From Aequorivita sublithincola DSM 14238 (GTDB lineage: Bacteria > Bacteroidota > Bacteroidia > Flavobacteriales > Flavobacteriaceae): a DNA stretch of 64,000 nt. Under the pieces are notes generated by a model. It saw only the letters and a program-made list of their open reading frames with translations. It ran no database searches and was not told the DNA's origin. A program made the translations under genes and the position numbers. Numbering within the stretch: the stretch's first letter is position 1; each line of letters begins with the position of its first letter. Location: NCBI RefSeq assembly GCF_000265385.1, contig NC_018013.1, positions 208,501 to 272,500 of the forward strand, written 5' to 3'. Below are positions 54,176 through 64,000 of the stretch, piece by piece.

Positions 54176-54526
54176 ATGGAAGCGTTAATAAAATTTGTAC
54201 AAGACGAATTTGTAACAAAAAAAGAATTTCCTGAATTCGGAGCTGGTGACACTATTACTGTCTATTACGAAATCCGTGAAGGTGAAAAAACTAGAACCCA
54301 GTTCTTTAGAGGTGTTGTAATCCAAGTGAAAGGAACAGGTATTACCAAAACTTTTACAATCCGAAAAATGAGCGGTACTGTAGGTGTGGAACGTATCTTC
54401 CCACTTAATATGCCAGCTCTACAAAAAATTGAGATCAATAAAAAAGGTAGCGTGCGTAGAGCTCGTATTTACTACTTTAGAGGTCTTACTGGAAAGAAAG
54501 CTCGTATCAAAGAAAAACGTTCATAA
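54176..54526 (+). CDS. rplS: 50S ribosomal protein L19
   Basis: A 116-residue ribosomal protein at the 30S-50S interface. It has the family segments FGAGDTITVYYEIREGEKTRTQFFRGVVI, SGTVGVERIFPLN, and the C-terminal GSVRRARIYYFRGLTGKKARIKEK. Length is normal. It is monocistronic, with its own consensus promoter, leader and terminator. Confidence 0.97.
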   Translation: MEALIKFVQDEFVTKKEFPEFGAGDTITVYYEIREGEKTRTQFFRGVVIQVKGTGITKTFTIRKMSGTVGVERIFPLNMPALQKIEINKKGSVRRARIYYFRGLTGKKARIKEKRS

Positions 54527-54550
54527 CTCATTCTTTGTTGAAAACTCTCA

Positions 54551-54578
54551 AAAGCCCTGTATTTGCAGGGCTTTTTTT
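54551..54578 (+). terminator. Terminator after rplS
   Basis: AAAGCCCTG and CAGGGCTTT pair around TATTT, followed by a run of T. Confidence 0.88.
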
Positions 54579-54822
54579 ATGAACAATTGTTGATAAGCGA
54601 TGTTTGTAAACTGTGGATTCTTAAAGGGTTACAACCTCTTGCCAATTCAATTATACGTTCTATATTAGCTGTATCAAAATGGTGTTACAGCCAAGATGAT
54701 AAACTAAAGTAACGTTCTTTTACACTATTTTTTCCAAATTGTTCACGAAGCTAACGCTCGCAAGAATGTTAGTCTCCAGATTAGAAAAAATAAAAAGACT
54801 ACACTTTATAGGCTTTTTTTAA

Positions 54823-54984
54823 TTGCCTGAAGTACTCACGATCTTTAGATTATTAGTACTGAGATTAAAAAAAGTTTTTGGGTCAGTTATTGAAAATGGT
54901 ATCAACCTCACGGAAGATGGAAATTACAAAAACGGAACCCGTGTAAGTAAAGCACAACCGCAAGAATATAATAACCTTGCTTAG
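54823..54984 (+). pseudogene. Orphan reading-frame fragment in the rplS-icd gap
   Basis: A frame of 53 codons without ATG (first possible start TTG at 54823, stop TAG at 54982-54984) ends SVIENGINLTEDGNY and RVSKAQPQEYNNLA. The composition is protein-like, yet no family is recognised. It may be the remaining 3' end of a decayed gene. The surrounding bases 54579-54822 hold no gene; AAAAAGACTA/TAGGCTTTTTTT (54796-54820) just before it resembles a terminator. Confidence 0.3.
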
Positions 54985-55026
54985 AATTCACTCCGGTGAA
55001 TTGGTTGGTAAAAGTTTACTTTACAA

Positions 55027-55068
55027 GGAGCCATATCACAATGTATTTATACAGTGATATGGCTTTTC
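55027..55068 (+). terminator. Hairpin with T-run in the rplS-icd gap
   Basis: AGCCATATCAC and GTGATATGGCT pair around a loop of about 14 bases, followed by TTTCTTG. Its stem is long and well formed although no complete gene ends here, implying a vanished gene or an unannotated RNA upstream. Confidence 0.65.
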
Positions 55069-55090
55069 TTGTTTTAAATGCTTTTGGTTT

Positions 55091-55144
55091 TTTACCGCAA
55101 ATTCACGAATACTAATGTATAATTATTCGTGAATTCGTGGTAAG
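55091..55144. repeat. Palindromic ATTCACGAAT repeat upstream of icd
   Basis: TTTACCGCAAATTCACGAAT is followed after a short loop by ATTCGTGAATTCGTGGTAA, nearly its reverse complement. It belongs with the repeat at 13923-13974. Confidence 0.65.
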
Positions 55145-55244
55145 CTAATCAATCAGCTCGACTACTCAACTTCTCAATTCTAAACAACTCAACTTCTAAA
55201 CTTTTAAACTCATAAACCCTCTTTCAAAACCCCTTACAAATCGC

Positions 55245-55252
55245 TATATTTG
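55245..55252 (+). promoter_or_regulatory. Candidate -7 box of icd
   Basis: TATATTTG matches TAnnTTTG; the -33 position reads TTTC rather than TTTG. The leader to the icd start would be about 40 bases. Confidence 0.45.
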
Positions 55253-55269
55253 CATTCTTTAAAATTTAA

Positions 55270-57525
<2,256 letters not shown>

Positions 57526-57542
57526 AAGCTAAAACGTTTTAA

Positions 57543-57572
57543 AACCTTCAGCGCTGCTGAAGGTTTTTTTAT
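57543..57572 (+). terminator. Terminator after icd
   Basis: AACCTTCAGC and GCTGAAGGTT form a perfect 10-base stem with loop GCT, followed by a T-run. The TonB receptor starts 17 bases beyond, so some read-through is possible. Confidence 0.9.
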
Positions 57573-57588
57573 ACATAAAAACAAGCAT

Positions 57589-59949
57589 TTGAAAAAAATA
57601 ATACTTTTTCTACTTTTCTTCGGAAGCATCGCAACTTTCGCACAGGAAAAATTTACGATCAGCGGCACCATTTCCGAAGCAGATTCTGGCGAAACTCTTT
57701 TTGGAGTAAACGTACTTATTCCTTCGCTTCAAACGGGAACTGTAACCAATCAGTACGGTTATTATTCCATAACGCTTCCAAAAGGCGATTATGAAATTTA
57801 TTATAGCAGTATTGGTTTCGCCACTCAAAAAGTTGAAATTTCCCTTTCAGAAAACATAAAAAAAGACTTCGAATTAGCAACCGATACAGAAAGTCTAGAT
57901 GAAGTTGTAATAGAAGCTAATGGTGAAAATCTAAACATTCGCAGTTCGCAGATGAGCGCCAATACGCTTTCTTCAAATACCATTAAAAAGATTCCTGTAG
58001 TTTTGGGCGAAGTTGATGTTATAAAAGCCATTACCTTACTTCCCGGAGTTACAAGTGCAGGTGAAGGCGCCAGTGGTTTCAACGTTCGCGGCGGTGCGGC
58101 AGATCAAAACCTAATCTTATTAGATGAAGCTACACTTTATAATTCTTCTCACTTGTTTGGTTTCTTTTCGGTTTTCAATCCAGATGCGATTAAGGATTTG
58201 ACGCTTTACAAAGGAGGAATTCCAGCGCGCTACGGCGGACGGATTTCTTCAGTATTAGACATTTACCAAAAAGATGGTAACAAGCGAGAATATCACGCAA
58301 GCGGCGGAATTGGTCTTGTTGCAAGTCGTTTGCTTTTGGAGGGCCCAATAAAAAAAGATGAAGCTTCTTTCTTAATTGGCGGCCGTAGTAGTTATGCACA
58401 TTTATTTCTTCCGCTATTTAACAATGATAACGTGGCCTATTTTTACGATCTAAACGCCAAACTAAGCTACAACGTTGACAATAACAATCGGCTATTTTTA
58501 TCAGGTTACTTCGGAAGAGATGTTTTTGAAATTTCTGACACTTTCGCGAATAGCTTCGGAAATACAACTTTAAACCTTCGTTGGAATCATCTTTTTTCAG
58601 ATAAATTATTTTCAAACCTTTCGCTTATCTATTCAGATTACTACTACGGTTTGGAGTTGAAATTTGTTGAATTTGATTTTGATAGCGGGATTCGAAACTT
58701 CAATTTAAAATATGATTTCACAAATTACATTTCAAACAACGTAGATTTACGCTACGGGATCAATAGTATTTACTACAATTTCAATCCCGGAGATGTAACG
58801 CCAACAACTGAAACTTCAGGAATAAACCCCTTCAAACTAACCGATAAATACGCTTGGGAAAACGCTGCCTATGTTGATGCTGAAATTGATTTCTCAGATA
58901 AAATTTCCGTTCAAGCAGGGCTTCGTCTTTCTACTTTTAACCGATTGGGGCAAGATGAATTGTTTTTATATGAAAACGACAGCCCAATAAATTACAACCT
59001 AAGTTTAGATATTTACCAAAAAGCAAAACCGATTGATACCGTTTCTTTCAGCCGAAGCGAAACCATAAAATCCTTCGCTAATTTGGAGCCGCGTTTTTCA
59101 ATTTCCTATTTATTGAATGATGATTCGTCCATAAAAGCCAGTTATAATAGGATGGCGCAGTACATTCACTTAATTAGCAACACCACTTCGCCTACGCCGT
59201 TTGATATTTATGCTCCCAGTGGAAAATATATTGAACCACAGTTGGCAGACCAAGTAGCTGTGGGTTATTTCAGAAATTTTGAAAATTATTCTTTGGAAGT
59301 GGAAAGTTTTTATAAAAAGGTGAAAAATCGTTTAGATTATGTTGATGATGCAGATTTAATAGCCAATGATGCTATAGAACAAATTCTGCTGAATGGTGAG
59401 GCAAGAGCTTATGGTTTAGAGGTTCTTTTCAAAAAGACAACAGGGAAATTTCAAGGTTGGCTGGCTTATACCCTTTCAAAAAGTGAACAGCGCACACCAG
59501 GCAGGACAGCTATTGAAACTGGGATAAACAATGGCGAATGGTACAATTCTGCTTGGGACAAAACACACGATATCTCTTTAACTGGGCAATACGAGCTTTC
59601 AAAAAAATGGTCGTTTGGCGCAAATTTCATCTTCCAAACTGGAATACCAACCACCTATCCAGAAGGACAGTATGAATATAATGGCGTTGTAGTTCCGGTT
59701 TATGAAACTCGCAATAGCAGTCGTCTTTCTGCATTTCATCGTTTAGATCTCTCGGCTACTTGGACTCCAAAACCTGAAAGCACAAAACGTTGGAAAGGCG
59801 AATGGGTTTTTAGTATTTACAACGCTTACGACCGAAAAAACGCAGCTTCAATCAGTTTCAGTGAAAATACGGATATTGGTCAAAACGAAGCTGTTCGGCT
59901 TTCTATTTTCGGGATAATCCCTTCGGTTACCTATAATTTTAAATTTTAA
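57589..59949 (+). CDS. TonB-dependent receptor with CarboxypepD_reg domain
   Basis: A 786-residue outer-membrane receptor starting at a TTG codon (57589), chosen because the signal peptide (MKKIILFLLFFGSIATFA) begins there. Residues about 20-105 form a carboxypeptidase-regulatory-like domain (FTISGTISEADSGETLFGVNVLI), then a plug (about 115-220, EVDVIKAITLLPGV, and GFNVRGGAADQN) and a 22-strand barrel ending in YNFKF. It imports an unknown substrate with energy from TonB. A DUF4249 lipoprotein gene follows 4 bases later; such pairs are typical of Bacteroidota uptake systems. Confidence 0.92.
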   Translation: MKKIILFLLFFGSIATFAQEKFTISGTISEADSGETLFGVNVLIPSLQTGTVTNQYGYYSITLPKGDYEIYYSSIGFATQKVEISLSENIKKDFELATDTESLDEVVIEANGENLNIRSSQMSANTLSSNTIKKIPVVLGEVDVIKAITLLPGVTSAGEGASGFNVRGGAADQNLILLDEATLYNSSHLFGFFSVFNPDAIKDLTLYKGGIPARYGGRISSVLDIYQKDGNKREYHASGGIGLVASRLLLEGPIKKDEASFLIGGRSSYAHLFLPLFNNDNVAYFYDLNAKLSYNVDNNNRLFLSGYFGRDVFEISDTFANSFGNTTLNLRWNHLFSDKLFSNLSLIYSDYYYGLELKFVEFDFDSGIRNFNLKYDFTNYISNNVDLRYGINSIYYNFNPGDVTPTTETSGINPFKLTDKYAWENAAYVDAEIDFSDKISVQAGLRLSTFNRLGQDELFLYENDSPINYNLSLDIYQKAKPIDTVSFSRSETIKSFANLEPRFSISYLLNDDSSIKASYNRMAQYIHLISNTTSPTPFDIYAPSGKYIEPQLADQVAVGYFRNFENYSLEVESFYKKVKNRLDYVDDADLIANDAIEQILLNGEARAYGLEVLFKKTTGKFQGWLAYTLSKSEQRTPGRTAIETGINNGEWYNSAWDKTHDISLTGQYELSKKWSFGANFIFQTGIPTTYPEGQYEYNGVVVPVYETRNSSRLSAFHRLDLSATWTPKPESTKRWKGEWVFSIYNAYDRKNAASISFSENTDIGQNEAVRLSIFGIIPSVTYNFKF

Positions 59950-59953
59950 AACT

Positions 59954-60754
59954 ATGAAGAAGTTATTTTTATTAGTGATTTTCTTCGGAATTCTAACTTC
60001 TTGCGAAGATGTTATTGATGTTGAACTTAACGACGCACCGCCACGATTGGTAATTGAAGCTAATTGTAATAAAACCATTGAATCAGAACAAGTTCAGGCC
60101 AGAGTGAGGTTGACAACAACTAAACCATTTTTTGGAAACGAAAATACTATTGTTGATGATGCTGAAGTAAGAATAATTACTGAAGAAGGATATATTGTAA
60201 ATCTAGAATATTTTAACGATGGTACTTATACGGCACCTTTCCCCGTAGAAAGTGGAAAAGATTACAAATTAGAAGTTATTTACAAGGATGAAATTTACAC
60301 AGCTACTGAACAATTGTACACAACTTCACCTTTAGAATTTGTTGAACAGCGCGACGACGGAGGCTTCACGGGAGAAGACATTGAATTGAAAGCGTTCTTC
60401 ACAGATCCAGCCAATGAAACAAATTTTTACTTTTTTGAAGGACTTTCACAACGAGGAAGAGTTTTAGACGTTTCTAATGATGAGTTTTACAATGGCAACA
60501 CAATTTTCGGTTATTATTTGGTAGAAGATTTGGCTTCAGGAGATAAAGTTCAGTTCAACCTTTATGGTGTGAACGAAGCATTTTACAATTTTATGTTTGT
60601 GCTTTTGCAACAAACCGGCGGCGGCGGCGGACCTTTTGAAACACAACCTGCAACAGTTCGTGGAAATATAGTGAATCAAACAAATCCAGAAAATTATCCT
60701 TTGGGTTATTTTAGGATTTCTGAAATATCTACACTTAATTACACCGTTGAGTAA
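59954..60754 (+). CDS. DUF4249 domain lipoprotein, receptor partner
   Basis: A 266-residue exported protein with a lipobox near residue 17 (LTSCED). DUF4249 signature strands include PRLVIEANCNK, VDDAEVRIITEEG, and YTAPFPVESGKDYKLEV, with conserved aromatics. In these pairs the lipoprotein lies at the cell surface beside the TonB-dependent receptor, probably as the substrate-binding component. A glycine run (GGGGG) near residue 220 is a flexible linker. It starts 4 bases after the receptor stop. Confidence 0.9.
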   Translation: MKKLFLLVIFFGILTSCEDVIDVELNDAPPRLVIEANCNKTIESEQVQARVRLTTTKPFFGNENTIVDDAEVRIITEEGYIVNLEYFNDGTYTAPFPVESGKDYKLEVIYKDEIYTATEQLYTTSPLEFVEQRDDGGFTGEDIELKAFFTDPANETNFYFFEGLSQRGRVLDVSNDEFYNGNTIFGYYLVEDLASGDKVQFNLYGVNEAFYNFMFVLLQQTGGGGGPFETQPATVRGNIVNQTNPENYPLGYFRISEISTLNYTVE

Positions 60755-60804
60755 AACACTATTCCAAAATCTCACATCGTCAATCGTAAATCGTAAATTT
60801 GTCT

Positions 60805-61620
60805 ATGTCTTTCATAAAAACAACCGAGTCCGATTCAAAATACAATCATTTAGAGAAAATGAGCGTTTCTGAATTGCTTCAAAACATCAACAACGAGGAT
60901 AAAACTGTTGCTTTTTCAGTTGAAAAAGCACTTCCGCAGATAGAAAAACTTACTGAAAAAGTAGTTGAAAAATTGAAAGACGGAGGAAGGTTATTCTACA
61001 TTGGCGCTGGAACTAGCGGCAGATTAGGAATTGTAGACGCAAGTGAATGCCCACCAACATTCGGTGTTCCTCACGATTTGGTTGTAGGTTTAATTGCTGG
61101 TGGCGATATTGCAATCCGAAAAGCGGTTGAATTTGCAGAAGATTCCGAAAATCAAGGTTGGGAAGATCTTCAAAAAGAAAATATTTCGGATAAAGATGTT
61201 GTTATTGGCATTGCGGCTTCAGGCACCACTCCTTATGTAATTGGCGCGTTGAAGAAGTGTAATGAAGGTAATATTCCTACAGGCTGCATAACTTGTAATG
61301 AAGGCAGTCCATTGGCACTAACAGCGCAATTTCCTATAGTTGTAACCGTCGGGGCAGAATTTGTAACTGGAAGTTCACGTATGAAAGCAGGCACCGCTCA
61401 AAAGCTAGTTCTTAATATGATTTCTACCGCAGCAATGATTCAATTGGGGCGAGTTAAAGGAAACAAGATGGTTGATATGCAATTGAGCAATAATAAACTT
61501 GTAGATCGTGGTGTAAAAATGATTATGTCTGAATTGGACGTTTCAGAAAAAGAAGCACAATCACTTTTAGAAAAATATAAAAATGTTCGCAACGCAATAA
61601 ATAATTTTCAAAATGGGTAA
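60805..61620 (+). CDS. murQ: N-acetylmuramic acid 6-phosphate etherase
   Basis: A 271-residue cytoplasmic SIS-domain enzyme that splits the lactyl ether of N-acetylmuramic acid 6-phosphate to recycle peptidoglycan. It has FYIGAGTSGRLGIVDASECPP, GGDIAIRKAVEFAEDS with the conserved Glu, IGIAASGTTPYV, and GSSRMKAGTAQKLVLNM. Start: the ATG at 60805 is preferred over an in-frame TTG six bases upstream. No other recycling genes are adjacent. The DUF6095 gene overlaps its end by 8 bases. Confidence 0.95.
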   Translation: MSFIKTTESDSKYNHLEKMSVSELLQNINNEDKTVAFSVEKALPQIEKLTEKVVEKLKDGGRLFYIGAGTSGRLGIVDASECPPTFGVPHDLVVGLIAGGDIAIRKAVEFAEDSENQGWEDLQKENISDKDVVIGIAASGTTPYVIGALKKCNEGNIPTGCITCNEGSPLALTAQFPIVVTVGAEFVTGSSRMKAGTAQKLVLNMISTAAMIQLGRVKGNKMVDMQLSNNKLVDRGVKMIMSELDVSEKEAQSLLEKYKNVRNAINNFQNG

Positions 61621-61837
61621 AAAGCACACGGACTTCGATTTGCTCAAAAAAGGAATTAAATTCATGGCTTTTGCTTTGCCACTACTTTTTTTAAGCCCTT
61701 ATTTACTCACCTTGTCTTTCCTTAACAAAGAAACCTATATGTTCTACGTGTTCCTTTTCTTCGGAATTGTAGCTGGTGCCGGAGCTATTTACCTTTGTTT
61801 TAGAGGTATTAATACAATAATGAAATCTATTTTTTAA
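61613..61837 (+). CDS. DUF6095 small membrane protein
   Basis: A 74-residue protein with two membrane helices (FMAFALPLLFLSPYLLTL and MFYVFLFFGIVAGAGAIYLCF), basic at the N-terminus. It matches the DUF6095 pattern found after murQ in Flavobacteriia. The ATG lies inside the murQ 3' end (overlap 8 bases), so translation is coupled. Function unknown. Confidence 0.85.
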   Translation: MGKKHTDFDLLKKGIKFMAFALPLLFLSPYLLTLSFLNKETYMFYVFLFFGIVAGAGAIYLCFRGINTIMKSIF

Positions 61838-61848
61838 TTTTATAAAAT

Positions 61849-61879
61849 TAAAAAGGCTATCTCGAAAGACGGCCTTTTC
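61849..61879. terminator. Bidirectional terminator
   Basis: AAAAGGC and GCCTTTT pair around a 14-base loop, between the convergent DUF6095 gene and the T9SS protein gene. Confidence 0.7.
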
Positions 61880-61898
61880 AAAATAATTCAATATAATA

Positions 61899-62999
61899 TT
61901 ACTCTTTCATAATTTTAACGGTCTTTTCATTTTCATTTATCTTCACTGTTACTAAATAAATACCTTTTGCCAAAGGTGACAGATCCAGTTCCACCTTAGG
62001 AGTTTGGAGTTGTAAATGTAGAATCTTCTGACCCAATAAATTGCTAATGTAGATTTCTGAGATATTTTCAGAATGTTTCAATATCAGTAAATCTTTTGTT
62101 GGATTAGGATAATATGTGAAATTGGCATCACTAAAGTCTGAAACACCTAAAGTTAAATTCAATCTTCCAAAAAATTGAGCGGAAGCATCATCAATTAACA
62201 CACTTACTCCGGTATTTGGGTCTAACCGACTAACACCCGCACCGCTTGAATATAAAATTTCTCCACTTCCAAGTTTCACCACACCTCTTAAGGCACCAAC
62301 ACTCCAATAATCAATGACAGAACCGTCTGTTTCAGAAATGCGGTAAAGCCCATTTTGGTTACCTCCATTTACACTACTAAACACAGCAGCAAGTATTACA
62401 CCTGGTTGCTCTATTTCTATTTGTTCAATAAAAGAAAGAACATCTGGTTCCACAATATTACCTAGGAAGGCACCATTATAATCACGTCGATCAATATTGT
62501 TACTTGCAATATAGGAAATATACACTTCACCATTTCCGTTATCTATAATATCAAATGGCGAATCAGACTGCGGAGTTACCAAAAAAGATCCCAAATTATT
62601 ACCGTTAAGATCAAAGCGGATAATTCCATTTCCCGGGGCGCCGTTATTGTCGCCAGCATTACAAACCCAGACTTCACTTCCATTAACAACAGCCAATCCC
62701 CGGATATTATCTAATCCAGTATCTATACTAAACATTAAATTGCCGTCCAGATCGTAGCGTTCAATTTTATCTGCTAATTGATATGTAATCCAAATTTCAT
62801 CTTCTACTTGAATCAAAGCTTTGGGAGTTCCTGAATCAAGAGTTATAAATGAAGGATCAATAATTTCACCTGTTTGAGAATTCAAGAGACGTACTTGGGA
62901 ATCTTGTATAACGGCGATGCGTTCTTGTGTATAAACTAAACAAACGCTGAAAATTAATATTAGAGCGAAGAGTTTTGTCAAAAATGTATTTTTTTTCAT
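61899..62999 (-). CDS. Secreted beta-propeller-like protein with T9SS sorting tail
   Basis: A 366-residue secreted protein with a signal peptide (MKKNTFLTKLFALILIFSVC). The mature part holds NHL/YncE-like propeller blades (ALIQVEDEIWITYQLADKIERYDLDGNLMFSID, LAVVNGSEVWVCNAGDN, GNGEVYISYIASNNIDRRDYNG), about six repeats with Asp-Gly turns. The C-terminal about 75 residues form a Por-type sorting domain (FTYYPNPTKDLLILKH, then LAKGIYLVTVKI). Typical of type IX cargo; ligand unknown. Confidence 0.85.
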   Translation of the reverse strand: MKKNTFLTKLFALILIFSVCLVYTQERIAVIQDSQVRLLNSQTGEIIDPSFITLDSGTPKALIQVEDEIWITYQLADKIERYDLDGNLMFSIDTGLDNIRGLAVVNGSEVWVCNAGDNNGAPGNGIIRFDLNGNNLGSFLVTPQSDSPFDIIDNGNGEVYISYIASNNIDRRDYNGAFLGNIVEPDVLSFIEQIEIEQPGVILAAVFSSVNGGNQNGLYRISETDGSVIDYWSVGALRGVVKLGSGEILYSSGAGVSRLDPNTGVSVLIDDASAQFFGRLNLTLGVSDFSDANFTYYPNPTKDLLILKHSENISEIYISNLLGQKILHLQLQTPKVELDLSPLAKGIYLVTVKINENEKTVKIMKE

Positions 63000-63551
63000 A
63001 ATAGCTTTATTTGTATGTAGTTAAGATATATAGAATTATGCTTTAACACAAGTTAATTCTCTTATACTAAATATCCGATTTCTAAAATATTTGGTTTACT
63101 AGAAAATTTAATCACGTCTGTGTCATAGTTCAATACTACATTTGGATACCTCTTTTAATATAAATGCAACCAGAATGCCACTTTTCAAAAAAATGAATTA
63201 GAAATAATGCTACATGAATACATTTTTATAACTATCTAATTGGAACATTTGAAATTAAAAAATACAGAGTTCGAAATTAAGATTCGAAAAAAATGGATTA
63301 CAATCTGACTCTATCTTGCAAGTAACTAGACTATTCAAATACATCTTTTTTTTGAATCAAAGAATCTCAATCAAATAGATGACGGAGGTCTATGAAGGAA
63401 GATGGCTCTATTAAAGTGAAGCGGCAAATTCCACTCTTGGATAGATTTTTAATCTTGACTACAAAAAAACCGTATCAAAATAAAATGATTGAATATTTAA
63501 GGAAAACCTCAAACTGTCAACACTTTCTGAGGGAGCGTTTACTCCATAAAA
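63000..63551. other. Intergenic region before the 5S gene, no gene
   Basis: About 550 bases of AT-rich sequence upstream of the T9SS gene. I see no supported gene. A 93-residue frame (63392-63673) runs into the 5S gene and is likely a chance frame. Confidence 0.6.
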
Positions 63552-63583
63552 AAAGTCCCAATCAATTAAATGATTGGGACTTT
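63552..63583 (-). terminator. Terminator of the rRNA operon
   Basis: AAAGTCCCAATCA and TGATTGGGACTTT pair around ATTAAA; on the minus strand it is followed by TTTTTTT. It ends the 16S-23S-5S transcript just after the 5S gene. Confidence 0.9.
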
Positions 63584-63587
63584 AAAG

Positions 63588-63696
63588 GAAGGCGGCGACC
63601 TACTCTTCCACATAACTGCAGTACCATCGGCGCAAACGGGCTTAACTTCTCTGTTCGGAAAGGTAAGAGGTGAGCCCCGTCGCTATAACCACCTTA
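63588..63696 (-). rRNA. rrf: 5S ribosomal RNA
   Basis: The minus strand reads AGGTGGTTATAGCGACGGGG at the 5' end, then CACCTCTTACCTTTCCGAAC, AGAGAAGTTAAGCCCG, GCCGATGGTACTGC and GTGGAAGAGTAGGTCGCCGC, the conserved 5S pattern. Length is about 109 nt, with exact ends uncertain by a few bases. It is the last gene of an rRNA operon. Confidence 0.95.
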
Positions 63697-63705
63697 GTGT
63701 TTAGT

Positions 63706-63766
63706 TAGGAGTTATGAGTTAAGAGTTATGAAAGTCATAACTCAGCACTCTGAACTCTTAACTTCT
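63706..63766. repeat. GAGTTATGA / CATAACTC repeat in the 23S-5S spacer
   Basis: GAGTTATGAGTTAAGAGTTATGA and CATAACTCAGCAC, CTGAACTCTTAACT form overlapping direct and inverted repeats. Related sequence is at 18825-18880. Inside an rRNA spacer such a hairpin can mark a processing site. Confidence 0.55.
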
Positions 63767-63879
63767 AGCCATAGGCTAGAGAATATCTTGACATATAGAA
63801 ACAAAGTATAGGGGAAAAGTGAATTTACTTACTTAAAAGAGTTGCTTCCCTCCACCGAAATGGAGGGATGCGTCGTACA

Positions 63880-64000
63880 TAAGCTTACGGGCTATTAGTA
63901 CCACTCGGCTGGGACATTACTGCCCTTACACCTATGGCCTATCAACGTGGTAGTCTCCCACGGCCCTTTAAAGAAATCTCATCTTGTGGTGGGTTTCGCG
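63880..64000 (-). rRNA. rrl: 23S ribosomal RNA, 3' end (cut by window edge)
   Basis: The minus strand reads CCCACCACAAGATGAGATTT, then CCGTGGGAGACTACCACGTT, GATAGGCCATAGGTGTAAG, and GCCGAGTGGTACTAATAG, the conserved 3' end of 23S rRNA. The rest of the gene and the 16S gene lie beyond base 64000. The 3' boundary is approximate. Confidence 0.95.

Noticed and set aside
63392..63673. 93-residue plus-strand reading frame before and across the 5S gene
   Set aside because: Its second half is antisense to the 5S rRNA gene and its terminator, and the first half shows no family features.

Overview
The window reads as a chromosomal segment of a low-GC Bacteroidota, most probably a marine or aquatic member of the Flavobacteriaceae. 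The evidence is: secreted proteins with Por/type IX (T9SS) C-terminal sorting tails, a TonB receptor with a carboxypeptidase-regulatory domain followed by a DUF4249 lipoprotein, the bacillithiol gene bshB1, a monomeric isocitrate dehydrogenase beside rplS, ATTTG-type promoters (TTG-N19-TAnnTTTG), almost no Shine-Dalgarno sequences, and the small palindromic intergenic repeats typical of the group. I cannot fix the genus.

Left part (1-12.5 kb): the start of a methyltransferase, a cytochrome c lipoprotein with a Crp/Fnr regulator, exonuclease III, an outer-membrane barrel, and a three-gene acyl-CoA carboxylase operon (biotin carrier, biotin carboxylase, carboxyltransferase). After a short inverted-repeat element comes a 1848-residue protein that joins two alpha/beta-hydrolase modules to a CHAT caspase-like protease domain and a helical C-terminus. 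This is the most unusual gene in the window.

Middle part (12.8-42.5 kb): mostly core genome. A sugar dehydrogenase lipoprotein; the conserved block parA-parB-DUF5683-dapB-lepB; two short-chain dehydrogenase-fold proteins; a 2H phosphoesterase lipoprotein; a secreted T9SS hydrolase; aldehyde dehydrogenase; a DEAD-box RNA helicase with a long leader; rdgB, a tRNA/rRNA methyltransferase and a sirtuin. A stress-type cluster (47-residue hydrophilic protein, DUF421, FAD oxidoreductase, DUF2383) follows. Next are two large T9SS cargo proteins with an IS3-type transposase remnant between them, then a CstB-like persulfide dioxygenase-rhodanese.

Right part (42.6-64 kb): an M28 peptidase, tRNA-His, bshB1 with a PLP trans-sulfuration enzyme, a DUF748 protein, then trmD and rplS. 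These last two are usually neighbours but here are separated by about 4.7 kb of accessory genes (a CrtA-like protein with an unknown partner, a DUF885 protein and an sdpR/sdpI pair with a perfect palindromic operator). The segment closes with icd, a TonB receptor/DUF4249 pair, murQ, another T9SS protein and, on the minus strand, the 3' end of an rRNA operon (23S end and 5S).

Cooperation: the carboxylase genes form one operon, feeding propionyl-CoA or a related acyl-CoA into carboxylation. The CstB-like enzyme and bshB1 plausibly meet in bacillithiol persulfide handling. ParA/ParB segregate the chromosome. The TonB receptor/lipoprotein pair imports an unknown substrate. Several genes have 3' ends that run into dispersed palindromic repeats.
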